From contig MSJH02000524.1 of NCBI GenBank assembly GCA_001931875.2, forward strand, positions 1-51,100: a stretch of DNA of 51,100 bases, written 5' to 3'. Within the stretch, counting starts at the first letter, position 1, and each line of letters opens with the position of its first letter. The position numbers and the translations under genes were made by a program. Below, piece after piece: positions 1-12,483 of this stretch. The notes under the pieces were generated by a model. It worked only from the letters and a program-made list of their open reading frames with translations. It had not been told where the DNA came from and searched no databases. Origin of the DNA: Byssochlamys sp. IMV 00236. Its lineage: Eukaryota; Ascomycota; Eurotiomycetes; Eurotiales; Thermoascaceae.

Positions 1-1356
1 CTTTCAACGAAATAGGTGTGCCTGTAAGCATATGTAGTTACAAAAGCACATTATATATATATATATATATACTTTATTGTTTTATCTTTTCAGGCGCGTT
101 AACATTTGCTTGTTTGCTTCAATGATTATTCAATTGACATTATATGATCAGTTTCTTTAGCAAATATAGACGCTACCACGTAAAGGTAGAACCAAGAAAC
201 TCCCATTTCATAACCTCATCAGAGAGTTACTGAAAGTCTATTTACAACCACTTCATTCCTTGCACTTTGCGCATGAAGCCTTTAAGAGCTCATATTGAGA
301 CGTTAAGTAGGTGACCTTCCCATTATGCGTTTTCTCGATGAATTTACATATATGTGAAGCAAACAAACAAGGATAAAATCAAAGCTGAATTTCATAATGG
401 TCTTATTGAAAAGAAATAATAATAAAAATTAGCTACAGGTAAAAGCTGAACGATGTTAGGTACACTACAAGAATATATACAGATTATTGGTCGAAATTGA
501 ACTTGAATATTGTATATGCTGTTGCTGTCTTGGCATCAATCTGATATCTGTACTCTTCATTGGTGCTTTTTTTCAATCTTTATTTCAGCACTTTCCCAAA
601 TGAGATATTTGTGTACGGTGGCTCTTGCTGAGAGAAAACTGTGTATCTCATCTTTGAATAGCTCTATAATAGAAAATATGGCACTTTTTGAATTGACCGT
701 CTATAGATTTATTGATACTAATACCAAATATTCAATGTAGAGTAATTTGATTTGAAAAAGAAAAACATAAACAAAAAAGTGTGCGTTCTGTGTGTGTACA
801 GTTAACATTGAGCATCTCTTCCCTTTTTGGTGTATGTTCGTTTGTGCACAGGAAATTCACATTCACAATAAGCTCGGAGGCTGAAAGGTAAAATGGAACA
901 TAATAATCAAAAACATATTGATACAACCTGCCATTAAAATAAGTCCCCCTCTCTAGTCAACACAACGTGATCACAGAAGCCAATAGACTGTTGTCATAGG
1001 TACGACTTCTTCTCCATTAAGGTTGATATTCACCATGTACAACTTCACTTTCCGGAAATGGTGTAGTACAACCTTGCTTTAATTTATACTCAAACACTCT
1101 AAGTGATCCTCAGGGTCGCACATTATTGCAAAAAATTCTTTTTTTCTTCCCATTCTCTTTTCTTGAAAGAAAGAAAAAAAAATAGTTCAATAGATACATC
1201 ATGACACATTTAAGGTAAATCGATTCAATAGAAAATGTGTCAGAGGACTCATGTTTATTAGTGATTTTTCTTATCTACGTATGTACTTTGTTTAGTTACC
1301 ATAGCAAAAAAAATAACACATCATAAACAATAGAAAGAGTTGCATTAGAGATATAC
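1..1356. other. AT-rich 5' flank, no confident gene
   Basis: I see no supported gene here. There is a TA dinucleotide run at about 51-71 and A/T tracts around 1135-1185. Short open stretches exist on both strands but lack protein-like composition over any useful length. A 5' exon of the membrane-protein gene that begins at 1357 could lie in this stretch, because the frame stays open upstream of that ATG back to a stop at 1324-1326. Confidence 0.5.
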
Positions 1357-2953
1357 ATGCTTGCATTTCTTGCTTCAAGAGTGTGGGCAACAGACCGATT
1401 TAGATGTTTACATCCAAAGAGGATCATTCACGGAGAACTTCGAAGCGTTATCACAGTCATATATTTTCTAGTAGCGTTGATGCAGATGACGTGGGGTATA
1501 ATTAAACATTATCCACACAAGAGAGAAAATGTCACTAATGCGTTCAATTAAAAAGATGTAATATCAACGTGGATAAAATACTCTGAAAAGTTTGTCCAAA
1601 TCCCAAACACAACCATGATTATATCAAAACCATTTGACTATTGGACACCGCAACATCAATACATCGCTATGGTAAACAAACCAATGTGTAATATTTTTTT
1701 GTATACTTATTTTATCTAGTCAATTGACTACCTTGAATGCGTTACTTTATCTATGCAAACTGGTATCTTTTTCCTACTTCAATGTTTTTGGCATTACTTG
1801 TCAACGAATGTGGCCAAGAAATCGTTCATGGGCTCCTGGGAATTTAGGTTCTACATCTTTTGGTAAGTTGCACATAAACTTTATACATCAAGCCGAATGT
1901 AGTTCGAGCTAAAAGAATGATGACTATCAGGGCGCTTGGAAGTGTGGCTGTGTTTCCCATCTTACAATGGACCTACAGAGATGATGTTATTAAAAGGGAA
2001 GCAATCCCTCAACTAGCCTATAGTACTGAAAGTAGGTAGCTGAACAATAATGTATTCGAGCAATTCTAAGATTAAATAATGTAGTACTTATCGCGGCTCT
2101 ATTGGGTATTCGATCACATTTTCGATTTAATAGAATTATAAACATTGCCCGTAACATGAAAACTGGGAGCACAGCTGTGACAGAAAAGATGGCATACTTC
2201 AAAGACATGAATCTCTTTATAACCGCCGTACTCTTTCTATACGCCTTCAGTTTGGGCACTCTCTGCGTGGATGGATTGACAAAAGGGATGGTCATCAATT
2301 CCAATAAATTTTCTGCAGACCTTTTGATTTCAATCGTTGATACTTGCTCTATACTGATATGGATTGTGGGAGTAAGGACTACTGTTGTTTATGTAGTATA
2401 CATCTAAACTGTTTAATAGATTTGCATTTTCCATCCTCGTCGTTCTACAGAAGAAGCAGACATCAGCGCTCTTTCAAAAAGCGGTACTGATCAAGATGTC
2501 GAAACAAATAATGGAAACAGGTTTGGTGCGTCATTCAATAATACAAATAATAACGGAAGTACAAGTTCAAGACTAAGTCAACGTATCACACATTTCATAG
2601 AAAATAGAAACAGTGGTCGTCTTCAAGCATCTCGTGGGTTTATCAGACCCATGTCCCCTGTTGAAGTTGACTATCCTACGACTACAACCATGGCAGCCAC
2701 ATTGACAGATGGCAACACTGGCTTTTCTGTGCTAGATCCTAACAGTAAACGATACAACATTCAGCCATCAAGAACTTCGTTTGAATCATCCAAACAAGAT
2801 TTCCCAATGCATACTATGAGCGGTGCAGCAGCTGCTGCTGCTAATCGGGATTTTAGATTTGATCCTATTACTGAAAAAGATAGCGACGATTATGATTATA
2901 TGGTTACTCCTCAGGACTGGCCAAGACAACCAATGCCCCATAGACAAGGATAG
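1357..2953 (+). CDS. orphan multi-pass membrane protein
   Basis: I do not recognise this family. Joining exons 1357-1495, 1556-1671, 1720-1862, 1931-2031, 2085-2371 and 2420-2953 gives one open frame of 439 residues with five short GT..AG introns (48-68 bp). Introns 1 and 3-5 carry in-frame stops or frame changes if not removed. The first two thirds hold about six hydrophobic segments, for example around VITVIYFLVALM, GIFFLLQCFW, ITAVLFLYAF and LISIVDTCSILIWIVG, with basic loops between them. The last 170 residues are hydrophilic, rich in Ser, Asn and Thr, with a short Ala run and an acidic end containing DSDDYDYMVTP. The plan (a membrane bundle plus a long disordered cytoplasmic-type tail) resembles a receptor or sensor, but that is inference. 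The true start may lie further upstream, giving a seventh helix. It converges on the C2-protein gene with about 80 bp between stop codons. Confidence 0.7.
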
Positions 2954-3034
2954 AAATGTATTGTATCAAATTTTTGTCTCTTTATAAAATACTCGTAATA
3001 ATATAATAATAAACTACTTCGAATTGCCCTTTTT

Positions 3035-4577
3035 TTAATAAGGTGGATATCCATTGTTGGAATGTTGTGGAGGGTATCCGCCCATGTTTTGATGTTGAGG
3101 AGGATAAGGACGAGGAGGATAATTTCCTGGATTAGGTGAATAAAAGCTTCCTTGATGAGCAGCAAATGGTGTTCCTAATGGATCAGCTTGCTGAGGAGGA
3201 TAGCCGCCACCGTGAGGGAATTGTTGGGGCTCAGGAAACCTGTGGAATTGGTTGTTGGAAGGCGGATAGGGTGGATAAGGGCTGTTTGTCTGTGGAGGAT
3301 AACTATTTCTGTTATTATTGTTGCTATTGTTTGGATAAGGTGGATAGCCTCCATGATTAGAAGGTGGGTAACCTGTAATAGAATTATTATTTGATGATAC
3401 AGCATTGTTCATATACTTGCCATAATTAGAGTGAGAAGACGCGCCCGAACTGATAGTGGCAGAGGGGTTGTAGGGCGAAGACAAGAGAGGAGCATGTCCA
3501 GCCCCAGGAGCCAAATGATTGTTTGGATTGGGTGTGCCGGCAGGTGGGGAAGTAGGTTTATTGATATGACTGACGCTTTGAGGACCAGCGTATGATGCAG
3601 GTCTGCCAGATGGAAGCTGAGAACCCGATGACATAGAAGACGTTGGCGCAGGTGGAGGATAAGCACCAGTATAGGGAGATGGTTGTACAGATGGCTGTAC
3701 AGGTGGGTGTGTTGGTGGATATTGACCAAGGTGACTCGTAGGTGTTGAATGTGATTCAGCAGGAGCAGGTGGAAGTGGTCTAGCATTGGATGGCTGTGCT
3801 GGGTGGTAGGGGTAATGCTGTGCTGGGTGACCAGCGTTGGGTACAGGAGGAGCGTATCCTCCGTGTTGCTTGGGCCGCATTCCATAACGCGTGGGCTGTC
3901 TTTTTGGTGGAGGAGCCTAGACGATAAAAGATGAGCTTCAAGTCAGGTACAGTTTTTCCTATCTTACCGCAGAATAGAATGTCATTTCTAAATAAATTTC
4001 ACCTGCAGGTCGGCCTTTGTACTGCAAAGGAAACCAGCCTAAATATACGTCAATTACTATTCTTCTTTTTCTTTATATTCCATTACCATCCTGCTCTCCT
4101 TCTTCTAGCACTTTGGATATATCCAAATCACACTCGGAAATTAATTCCTCTCTTTTTGAATCCTCATCATAGATTTGAACAACCATCTTCTTCTTCTTTT
4201 CAGGAACAGGCATGTTGACCTTTATATTGTATTTACATCATTACTACCCATTCACATAGCCTTTGTGTAATATGATATACCTGATCATCCCAAAGAGGAT
4301 GCTGGCCACCTCTATAGTCAGTCTTTGTCTTTCTTAAATTTTCGCCCAAGCGAAATACGACAAAGGGGTCTTGTTTACCGACAATCTATTATACATAAAA
4401 GAAGAAAGATGAGTTCAACCTTTTATTTGCCAAGAGTTGCATCTGCGTACTTCGCGATTGGGTAGATCTCGCTAATTGCTTAGGGAGTTAGTCTATTTTA
4501 TACAGGGTAATATTAAAATATCTTACTGCTTTATAAGCGACAATGGCTAATTCGCCAATTATCCTTGGCTTTGACAT
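3035..4577 (-). CDS. C2-domain, proline-rich cytokinesis-type protein (Fic1/Inn1-like)
   Basis: Six exons (4577-4527, 4471-4451, 4385-4281, 4219-4087, 4038-3968, 3916-3035) join into 420 residues. The first 130 residues form a C2 domain starting MSKPRIIGELAIVAYKA, with the conserved GKQDPFVVFRLGE and TKTDYRGGQHPLWDDQ stretches and, later, IYDEDS. The remaining 290 residues are low-complexity, rich in Pro, Tyr, Gly, Asn and Gln, with many YPP, GYPP and PxxP repeats. An N-terminal C2 domain followed by PxxP sequence is the plan of budding-yeast Inn1 and fission-yeast Fic1, which help the actomyosin ring drive primary-septum formation by binding SH3 proteins of the ring. Family membership is well supported by the C2 sequence; the cytokinesis role is inferred from architecture. 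Exon 2 is only 21 nt. The next gene upstream, Rim15, is divergent and 2 kb away. Confidence 0.85.
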
Positions 4578-6580
4578 TCAATAGAAGGAATATGAGTCAA
4601 AAGAGAAGAAGAGGAAAATTAAAATTTAAAAATCATTTTTAATGTGATACAACAATGAGGCTGAACGCACTATTCAAGTCTAGGTTTTTGTTCGCGTGAT
4701 GATACAATACAAAGGCCATAAAGGACACGTGATGTCTTTATACATAGTTGTTTGTCCAGGACAGATCGAAGCGAAAAAAAGTATCTAGTCTTCAAAGAAA
4801 TGATAAAGGTGTAATTCAGGCATGATGCGAATGAACAATGAAGATCGTGAATTCAGATATGAAATGTCTCAGAAACTGTATTATATCTCGTAATAACAAA
4901 AGAAGAAGCGACTTACAGAAAGCAATATTCAAATAGTTATAAGGTTTTGAAGCATGAAGGTTATTGAACAAAGTCATTTGGTTTTTATTTATAAGGTCTG
5001 GACGTGAAGGTGTTATTTAACGTCCCTTTCAAACATTTTGATATTATTACTATAGAGTAGTTTGTCAAAGATAATCATCACTATATTCTTGTTGGTCTTA
5101 TTATGAGTTGTTAACAATTGCTTTTAATAAATTCTGTTTTTTAAACTTACTCTAAGAATATCTTCAAATCACTCGGATCCGTTGTAAGGCCTGCATAATC
5201 TAACACTACAAGGCACATATTTGTTTGCAGTGATATATTGTAACATTGCTAAAAACCGTTGATATACACAACCAAGAAATGATATTAACGTTCTTACATT
5301 GTGTATTTCCATTTACGTCTAAGCTTTCAAGTAGTCCTTCGTTTCCTTTATGTCTTTTTATGAGAAAGGATCATTTACATTTGAACAAACGGAAACGAAA
5401 AACTTATCTAATAAAGATCGTGCTCTTTCAATATTTGGCACATGAGTTGGATTAAATGGAACCTGTTTTCATCATCAATGTCATATTGTCGATGAACAGA
5501 TGGTTTTAACTCGGGAACTTAAAAGGACAAGTAGATGAAATAAGTGATTTATGAACAGAGAAAAGAAATAGATCCGTGGCAAAAAGGAAATTGATATTTA
5601 AATACAAGAATAAATGTTGTCAACCAATTGCATATTAGATATAACATATCATCAATTACTACAGATTATAAATGTCATGAATCAGTGCTGTGGGTTTAAT
5701 ACAAAGTATTATGTTAATATTTAAGATGTCTCTGACTTGTGTACGAAATGTATTTTGATTATATTATGTCAAAAGATATATAATCTTCTTCGATATAAAC
5801 ATAGAAATACGACATATCTCTCAGTGCTCAAAGGTTCACAAATCAAAACTTGTCTGTTCTCATGGACCTTGCTCTGACTCGCTTGTCCCGCCCTCTTTGC
5901 TCGCTGATGTCTTTCTGGAGCGCCCCTCCCTCCTCTTCGATTGCCTCTTCTCATGCTCTGGATTCTCTGTATCCTTCGTTCCTTTAAATTTTCCTGGGAA
6001 TTTATCGCTACCTTCCCCAAGATGCACCTCGGTAAAAGTCTCGGTGGAAAGCAAAACTAGTATTAGAATAAATGTTCCAATCCCAGCATACTTTTCTCCC
6101 TTTTTTCTACATATTCTCGCTTTTGATATGATATCACCTACTTTATTGATGATAATAATACTTTTACATACAAAATCATTTTATAAAATCAACGTCAATA
6201 ATTGATAAAAATACAGTAGAATGGTTTACCATAGTACTTTTACATAATATTCTTTTATTAAAGATAATAAATTAAACTTTAGATAGAGAAGCTATGTTAT
6301 CATAAAGAACACTTGTAAAAACAAAGGATGAAACACGAAGCAATGGGTATTTGTTTAACAATAAAAATAGCCCTTATGCAGAATAAATGAACCAATCAGA
6401 TTAATTTTACACTAAAGTAGGAGGCAGAAAGACAGGCAGAGACAGAAGTGATAAAGAGTAAAGAAAATGTTTATGCTATTCCCCCCTTTCTGCTCTTTTT
6501 GCTTTTCTTCCCCCTTTTTTTCATTTTTCTTTCTTTTTCTTTTTTTTTATCTATTTCAACAACAATTATATCATCACTCA
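4578..6580. other. 2 kb divergent intergenic gap, one weak coding-like patch
   Basis: Between the two divergent genes I find no confident gene. On the minus strand, about 6054-5860 encodes a highly charged Lys/Glu/Arg/Ser-rich stretch (for example FPGKFKGTKDTENPEHEK) that has no ATG of its own and is preceded by possible splice acceptors; it might be an exon or a relic. A strong pyrimidine-rich tract at 6476-6550, just before the Rim15 start, fits a promoter/5' UTR. The rest is AT-rich without recognisable features. Confidence 0.4.
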
Positions 6581-9500
6581 ATGACGGATAGTAGCAATAA
6601 TCAAAGAAGTAAACAACTATCACTTATTCACCATGGACTAAGTACCATTAAAACTATGCATCAGCTGGATAATCAACCGCGAGAAAGTTATGATCAAAGG
6701 AATAAAGACGCACCACACCAAAGAGATCCTTCAGTATCTTCAACATTTACAGATAATATCAGTATTTTATCTACCTTTGAGGATCTAAGAGGTTTGCTCA
6801 ATATCAGTATGAATCAAACAGTCTTTAATTAATTGAGTAGGCCATAAGCAAAGACGCAGGTCATCCCTTTCAGACTATAAAGAATCTGCCCCAGTATTAA
6901 ATAAAGCCCAATTTGATTCAACTAAAGAACAGCACCTTCATGTTTATCCTTCTTTATTTTTAAACGCCCCAAGTGATGCTAAACATGGTAACACTGATAA
7001 GAATGACGAAAATCTAGGTCACTATAGCAAGTTTTTTGGTTGCACATCAGTTCCCATAGAAACAGATTGTGAGTTGGATGACTATTTTACCCGTAAAGAT
7101 CATTCTTTTATTAAATTTACCCTTTTTTTCCCTGTTTCTTACAAATAAATTAATACCTTTTTTTTTCACTCTATAGTTTGTCAAAGTGCGCCTTCCACCA
7201 GTTACTTTTCGTCAAACTATCAACGTCGCCATCATTTTATGGATCAAGTGGGCATATCTCGGTTAACCAAGGTACAAAGATGGTCTATTCCATTTGAACC
7301 AGAATGGTGTGATTGGAGAAAAGATCAAACTATTTTTCATGCAGATAACGACACTTGTTATACAACCTATACTTTCCCTGCCGAAGACGATTCACTTAAA
7401 GAGCAGCAGCAACAGCAACAGGAATCCCTTAGAACACCTTCTTACAGCTCTTCATCCTTTGCTAGCCACTCAATCAAGCACAATTCCAATTTTACTGAAA
7501 CCTTTCTGGATAAACGAAAAAGTGTAAATGCCGCAAATATTTACCCAGGCAATGCTACAAAATTTAAACTCCAGTCAGCAAAACAAGCATGCAGCTTGGA
7601 GCTGCGAAGAATCATTGATGGCCTGAATGAGTATGTCGAGCATGATCTGGTGACTATCAAACAAGGCATCATTGACGAACGTATCACGCTGTCAAGTGAT
7701 ACGAATCAAACTGTAGCACCTTCTGAAGACATTTATCATCCCACGCCCTTCATAGTAACCTTGCAGGACCTCATTGGTTATGCACAGTATGCCTTGGACA
7801 CAGACCTAGACGTATTTTTGGAAAACAGACATCTCTGCGCCGAGCTTGTTTCCAAAATACAAGTAATTGGAAAACAGTGGGAAGTCAATAAAGATTGGCC
7901 GTGCAGAGAATGGCATGTCAGGCTACTACTGTCTATCGCTGCACTCAATCGTGTGATCGAGTGGTGGCAGGCTGAACAAGGGCTGAGCACGAGCCCTCTG
8001 TTGAAGCCTGTGTCAACTCAGGAGGACGTTATACAATGTCAACTTCAGGAAGAAGCCAAAGTAGGACAGAGTAGTACAATTGTCATGGAACTGTCACTCT
8101 CCTCACCTACTGTTCAGTACCTTAGTCAAGTATGGCATGATGTAATAGGGTAACCTTTGTGCAGTTGAGATGCTAAAGATAGTAACTAACCTCCTTTTTT
8201 CTTTTTATCAAGCACTGAACCTCAATCTATGATTGGCTTAAACATGTCGCAGCTGTTACTGGCAGAAGACAGGAATGTATTTACAGTAGCCACGAATGAA
8301 ATGCTGACCGATAACACAAAAACTGCCGAAGTGACATTTCGTGTGATTACAAGCGACAATAGGAAACCTATTCAAATGGAAGGCAAGGGGATGCTCATGC
8401 GTAATCGAGTCACGGGAGAAGCAAGCCATACGATGTGGGTCATCAAACCAAAAGAGCCGTCGCTTCATCTGCCCACTGAAAAAGAGGACTCTTTATTACC
8501 GGCCAAAATGAAAAAGGGAGTTTTTTTATCCTCTTCCTCTTTATCAGGCCAGCGCTCTTGCTTTGAATCCTTAATGAATCTTCCACCTGAATTATGTCGT
8601 ATTTGTGAAAAATGGGTTGTTGCTGCCTTTTTCGAGCAGCATTCAGAGCTCTGTGTAGAAATTCACCGAGCCGAGATGGACGTTGTACATTGTGATGATA
8701 GCTTAGCGGAACTTCGACAGTACGTCCAGAGCCTACGCGATGTCACTGTGAATGAGCTTCATGACCTAGAAAATCAAACTGTCATCTCCATAGACAATTC
8801 TCTAAACGAAATTATGTTTGATGATCTCGGTCATATTGATCAAAAGAAGGCTGAAATTGAGAAATATGAATCGCTACTGGATATAATGAACGTTGCCATC
8901 TCTTTAAAAACTCCTTCGGATCAATCGGATGAAGAGCTCCTTGTTATCAAATCAAAAACAATTGAAATTCTCTACTGGACACCTCCTCTGACAGATGATT
9001 CAGACATACAGTCCCTTATAGCCGATATACAATCCATCATTCAAGCCAAGGTAGATGCTGTCAATCGCATGCAAGATCGCTTAGACTACAATGAGCGTAT
9101 AAAAAAGAACTTTCAACAACAAGTTATACACAATGAGAACTGGTCTGAATTTGTGGCTCAAGAAAACGAAACTGTTCACTATACTACAAAAGAATCAACG
9201 GATAACAGTTCCGTCAAGAAATCATGTTCAGCCGCTGAGCCTCTCACTGCAACTGGCGAGAAACCAAAAGAGGGCGGGCAGAATTTGAAAAAGAGTATCT
9301 TCAAGAAAATCAGAGAATGGAAATCAAAAGGCAAACGTAGCAAAATTTCTCCAAAACCATCCAACATCTCGCAAGACAATACTATTCGTTCAATGGATCT
9401 AGTCGCGACTGAATTTATTGACACGCCTCTGGCCTCACCCAAGTCCTTTAGCGATCAACAGATGTCAAGAAAGGGCAGTTTACCTCATAGAATTCAACAG

Positions 9501-12098
9501 CAGGAAGCAGGAAAATCACCATGCTCTCCTTTACCCGCCCCTATCGCCGGAAGTAGATCTACACCTCCTAGCATCAAGGATTATGAAATAATCAAGCCAA
9601 TCAGCAAGGGTGCTTTTGGTTCTGTCTTTCTGGCCAAAAAGAGAATTACCGGAGATTATTATGCAATCAAATTCCTCAAGAAGTCGGATATGATTGCAAA
9701 GAATCAAGTAACCAACGTCAAAGCCGAAAGAATGATCATGATAGCACAGACAGACAGTCCATACGTGGCTAAGCTATATTATACTTTTCAGTCAAAAGAT
9801 TACCTGTACCTGGTCATGGAGTATTTGAATGGTGGTGATTGTTCTTCATTGATCAAGGTCATGGGCAGCTTACCCTATGATTGGGCTCGCAACTATTTAG
9901 CCGAAGTTACTTTGGGGCTTTCTTATTTACACAGTAAAAACATCATCCACAGGTAGATATTACTAAAAAAAAACTCCTTTTATATATATTGACGGTTTCT
10001 TTTAGGGATTTAAAGCCGGATAATTTACTCATTGATCAAAATGGACATTTAAAGTTGACTGACTTTGGTTTGTCTCGTGTTGGCTTCTTGGACCGTCGAG
10101 TTAGAGATGAACTTCATAATGGCCCCTTGACCTTTTGCTCGCCTTCACAGTCTCATTGTGGGACTCCTCCTAGATCACCTTCAGTTTCATCCGCTTCTCC
10201 TTCTGGTGCATTTTACAAGAACACATACTTCAACTTTTTATTTGATCAAGACCGACACCGACGTGGGTCACTTGCCAGTTCAACATCAGGGGGAGAACCC
10301 AGCAGCTTGACGTCTATCAGTCCGTTCCTACAAGACGCCTCTAGCAATATCAGTGATGATGGGTTCGGTGTAAAGCTCCATCGACAGCGAACTAATTCGG
10401 GCTTACTTTCCGGACGAACAACACCTGGGCTTTTTCCTATAGATGGAGAAAAGCAGGAAGGCATGGTTGGCACACCCGATTATTTGGCACCAGAAAGCAT
10501 CTTGGGCACGAGCCAGGACTCTATGGTCGATTGGTGGGCTCTTGGCGTGATTTGCTATGAATTTCTGTTTGGATATCCACCTTTCCATGCGGAAACACCC
10601 GACAAGGTATTTGAAAACATTTTGTCAGGCGCCATTGATTGGCACGAAGACGAGATCAGTATTCCCCCTGAAGCACGCGATTTTATCGAGCGACTGCTCA
10701 CACCAGATCCTAACCAGCGACTTGGCCGAAATGGCGCAGATGAAGTACGCAATCATCCGTTTTTCAAGGGACTCGATTGGGACAATTTGTTATCAGAAGT
10801 ACCTTCATTTATACCACAGCCTCTAAGCGAAGAAGACACAGATTATTTTGATTTAAGAGGAGCCTCGATGCTCATGCCTGAGGACGTCGAGCATCTTGTG
10901 TTGGAAGAGGTGAAACGAGCGAAAGCTATTATTGTAGAGCAGAATCCGGAAAAGACTAGCCTGATCAATCAGCAGGATGACGATGAAGGACGCCCGCATA
11001 TTACAAGCGACGCTGATTTCGGAACATTCGTTTACAAGAACTTACCGCTTTTAGAGAAAGCAAACGAAGAAGCAATTAAAAAAATTAGAAGCGAAAGTGT
11101 CGCGGCAGCAGCTACAGAAAATTTGAAACTGCCACTAGATGTAAAGAGACACTCAATCATAGACGCTCTTGAATCACAAAACATATCGATCTCTTTACCC
11201 AACACCCCGCCACTCACAATGTCACCCTCTATCTCTTCAAGGCCTTCCATATCACTACGTCGATCAGCAGATGTATCTAATCCACAACTAGAAAAAGTAA
11301 AAAAGACATCTGTAGAAGATCATGGCTTTACTCTAAAGCGAACACGGTCCATCTCGTTTTCTAATAGGACATTTGAACATCAACCGCATGATGAACCTCC
11401 AGATCATGGAAGTGGCATGGTATCTTTATTGCCTACATCAAGGCATCCTCTTGATTGTAGTCATGATACAGATTATAAAGAAACCAGGTCATTTGACTGC
11501 CTTATCGCGGATGATAATCCAATAAGTTGCAAAATACTAGAGACCATACTGAAATCTCTGCATTGTCGGTGTGTTGTTGCTCGGAACGGAGCACAGGCAA
11601 TTCGATATGCCATGGGTGACAAGGTGATATTCGATTTTATCTTTATGGACATACGGATGCCAATAAGTAAGTAGGAAAAAGGATAAACAACAGACAATAG
11701 CTCACACTTTATTTCTAGTCGATGGTGAAGCCTCAGCGCGAATGATCAAATCTACCAATAATATCAATCGAAACACACCCATTATTGCATTTACAGCTTA
11801 TGAACGAACATTTCACTTGACAAAAATATTTGATGACGTCCTTAGTAAACCAGTAACGAGAGAATCTGTCATACGGTGTATCAAACAATTCAATGATCTA
11901 CCGCTTACTAATAATACCAACCATCAAATCGGCATGCACTGGTCTTATTCATCACCTACTCTAGAGACACCGCCCTTCATCCATACACCGCAGGAAATAT
12001 TATCACCGCCTGTTGTAAAAGAAAAGAATCATATACCACATCCCATTTTGACTTCACAGCTTATATCAGCGCATGAAGCCAAACAAGAAGACGCATAG
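6581..12098 (+). CDS. RIM15: Rim15/Greatwall-type protein kinase with response-regulator domain
   Basis: Exons 6581-6791, 6841-7092, 7177-8149, 8213-9952, 10006-11666 and 11719-12098 join into 1738 residues with all frames consistent. In order: a disordered N-terminus; a PAS-like region (encoded about 8230-8450) with SHTMWV near its end; a C2HC zinc-binding motif starting CRICEKW and closing HSELC; an AGC kinase domain with the glycine loop KGAFGSVF, VAIK-type lysine in YAIKFLKK, catalytic HRDLKPDN, DFG in LTDFGLSR and APE-like LAPES. A long insert separates DFG from LAPES, as in Greatwall/MASTL. The C-terminal receiver domain has the acidic pair in LIADDNP, the phospho-acceptor Asp in FIFMDIRMP, a Thr in AFTAYE and the Lys in LSKPV. 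In yeast, Rim15 acts downstream of TOR and PKA and phosphorylates endosulfine-type inhibitors of PP2A to drive quiescence. I chose the ATG at 6581 because the longer in-frame start at 6467 adds only a Phe-rich tract read from the pyrimidine-rich leader. Confidence 0.95.
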
Positions 12099-12141
12099 AG
12101 ACATTTTATTTAATATTTCATAGAAATTAAACGCACACTTG

Positions 12142-12150
12142 ATGAGTCAA
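12142..12150 (-). promoter_or_regulatory. Gcn4/Cpc1-type binding site (distal)
   Basis: ATGAGTCAA on the plus strand is TTGACTCAT on the minus strand, containing the exact TGACTCA core bound by Gcn4 (yeast) or Cpc-1 (Neurospora). It lies about 340 bp before the tryptophan gene ATG and just after the Rim15 stop. Confidence 0.5.
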
Positions 12151-12378
12151 TCTCGTTCATCTTATTTATTCTCAGCCTTTATCATTTATCAAACAACATC
12201 GGCCTTATTTCCTTCCAACCGTACAACTTGTTCGTGTATTGTGAGCATGTTGAACCTAAAGTTGTATCTTTTTCTAATTGATAACTTTAATTGTTGGTTT
12301 ATCATGAATCTGATCGACAGGCTGTGTGTCCCCTTATCTGTGTTGACACGTCACGTGCGCATGAAGCAGGCATTCGAA

Positions 12379-12387
12379 ATGACTCAT
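12379..12387 (+). promoter_or_regulatory. Gcn4/Cpc1-type binding site (proximal)
   Basis: ATGACTCAT is the perfect palindromic consensus for Gcn4/Cpc-1, about 97 bp upstream of the anthranilate synthase start codon. Fungal tryptophan genes are classic targets of general amino-acid (cross-pathway) control, so site and gene agree. Confidence 0.7.
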
Positions 12388-12483
12388 TTTATCCAAACCG
12401 GGTAAATCTTTAAAAAGAAAAGGAGCTCTAGCTTTTTCCCTTTTCCCTCTTTATATATTTACATATATATATATATACGCAAC

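Larger units (their letters stand above)
12099..12483 (+). promoter_or_regulatory. promoter region of the anthranilate synthase gene
   Basis: This 385-bp gap separates two co-oriented genes. It holds two Gcn4/Cpc1-type sites (listed separately), a CACGTG E-box at 12352-12357 of the Cbf1/Pho4 type, pyrimidine tracts at about 12431-12451 and a TA-rich run at 12455-12478 just before the ATG. There is no convincing ORF; a short open stretch near 12139 lacks protein-like composition. Confidence 0.55.

Noticed and set aside
5246..5455. 69-codon plus-strand ORF in the 2 kb gap
   Set aside because: No domain, no promoter-like context and no splicing partners.
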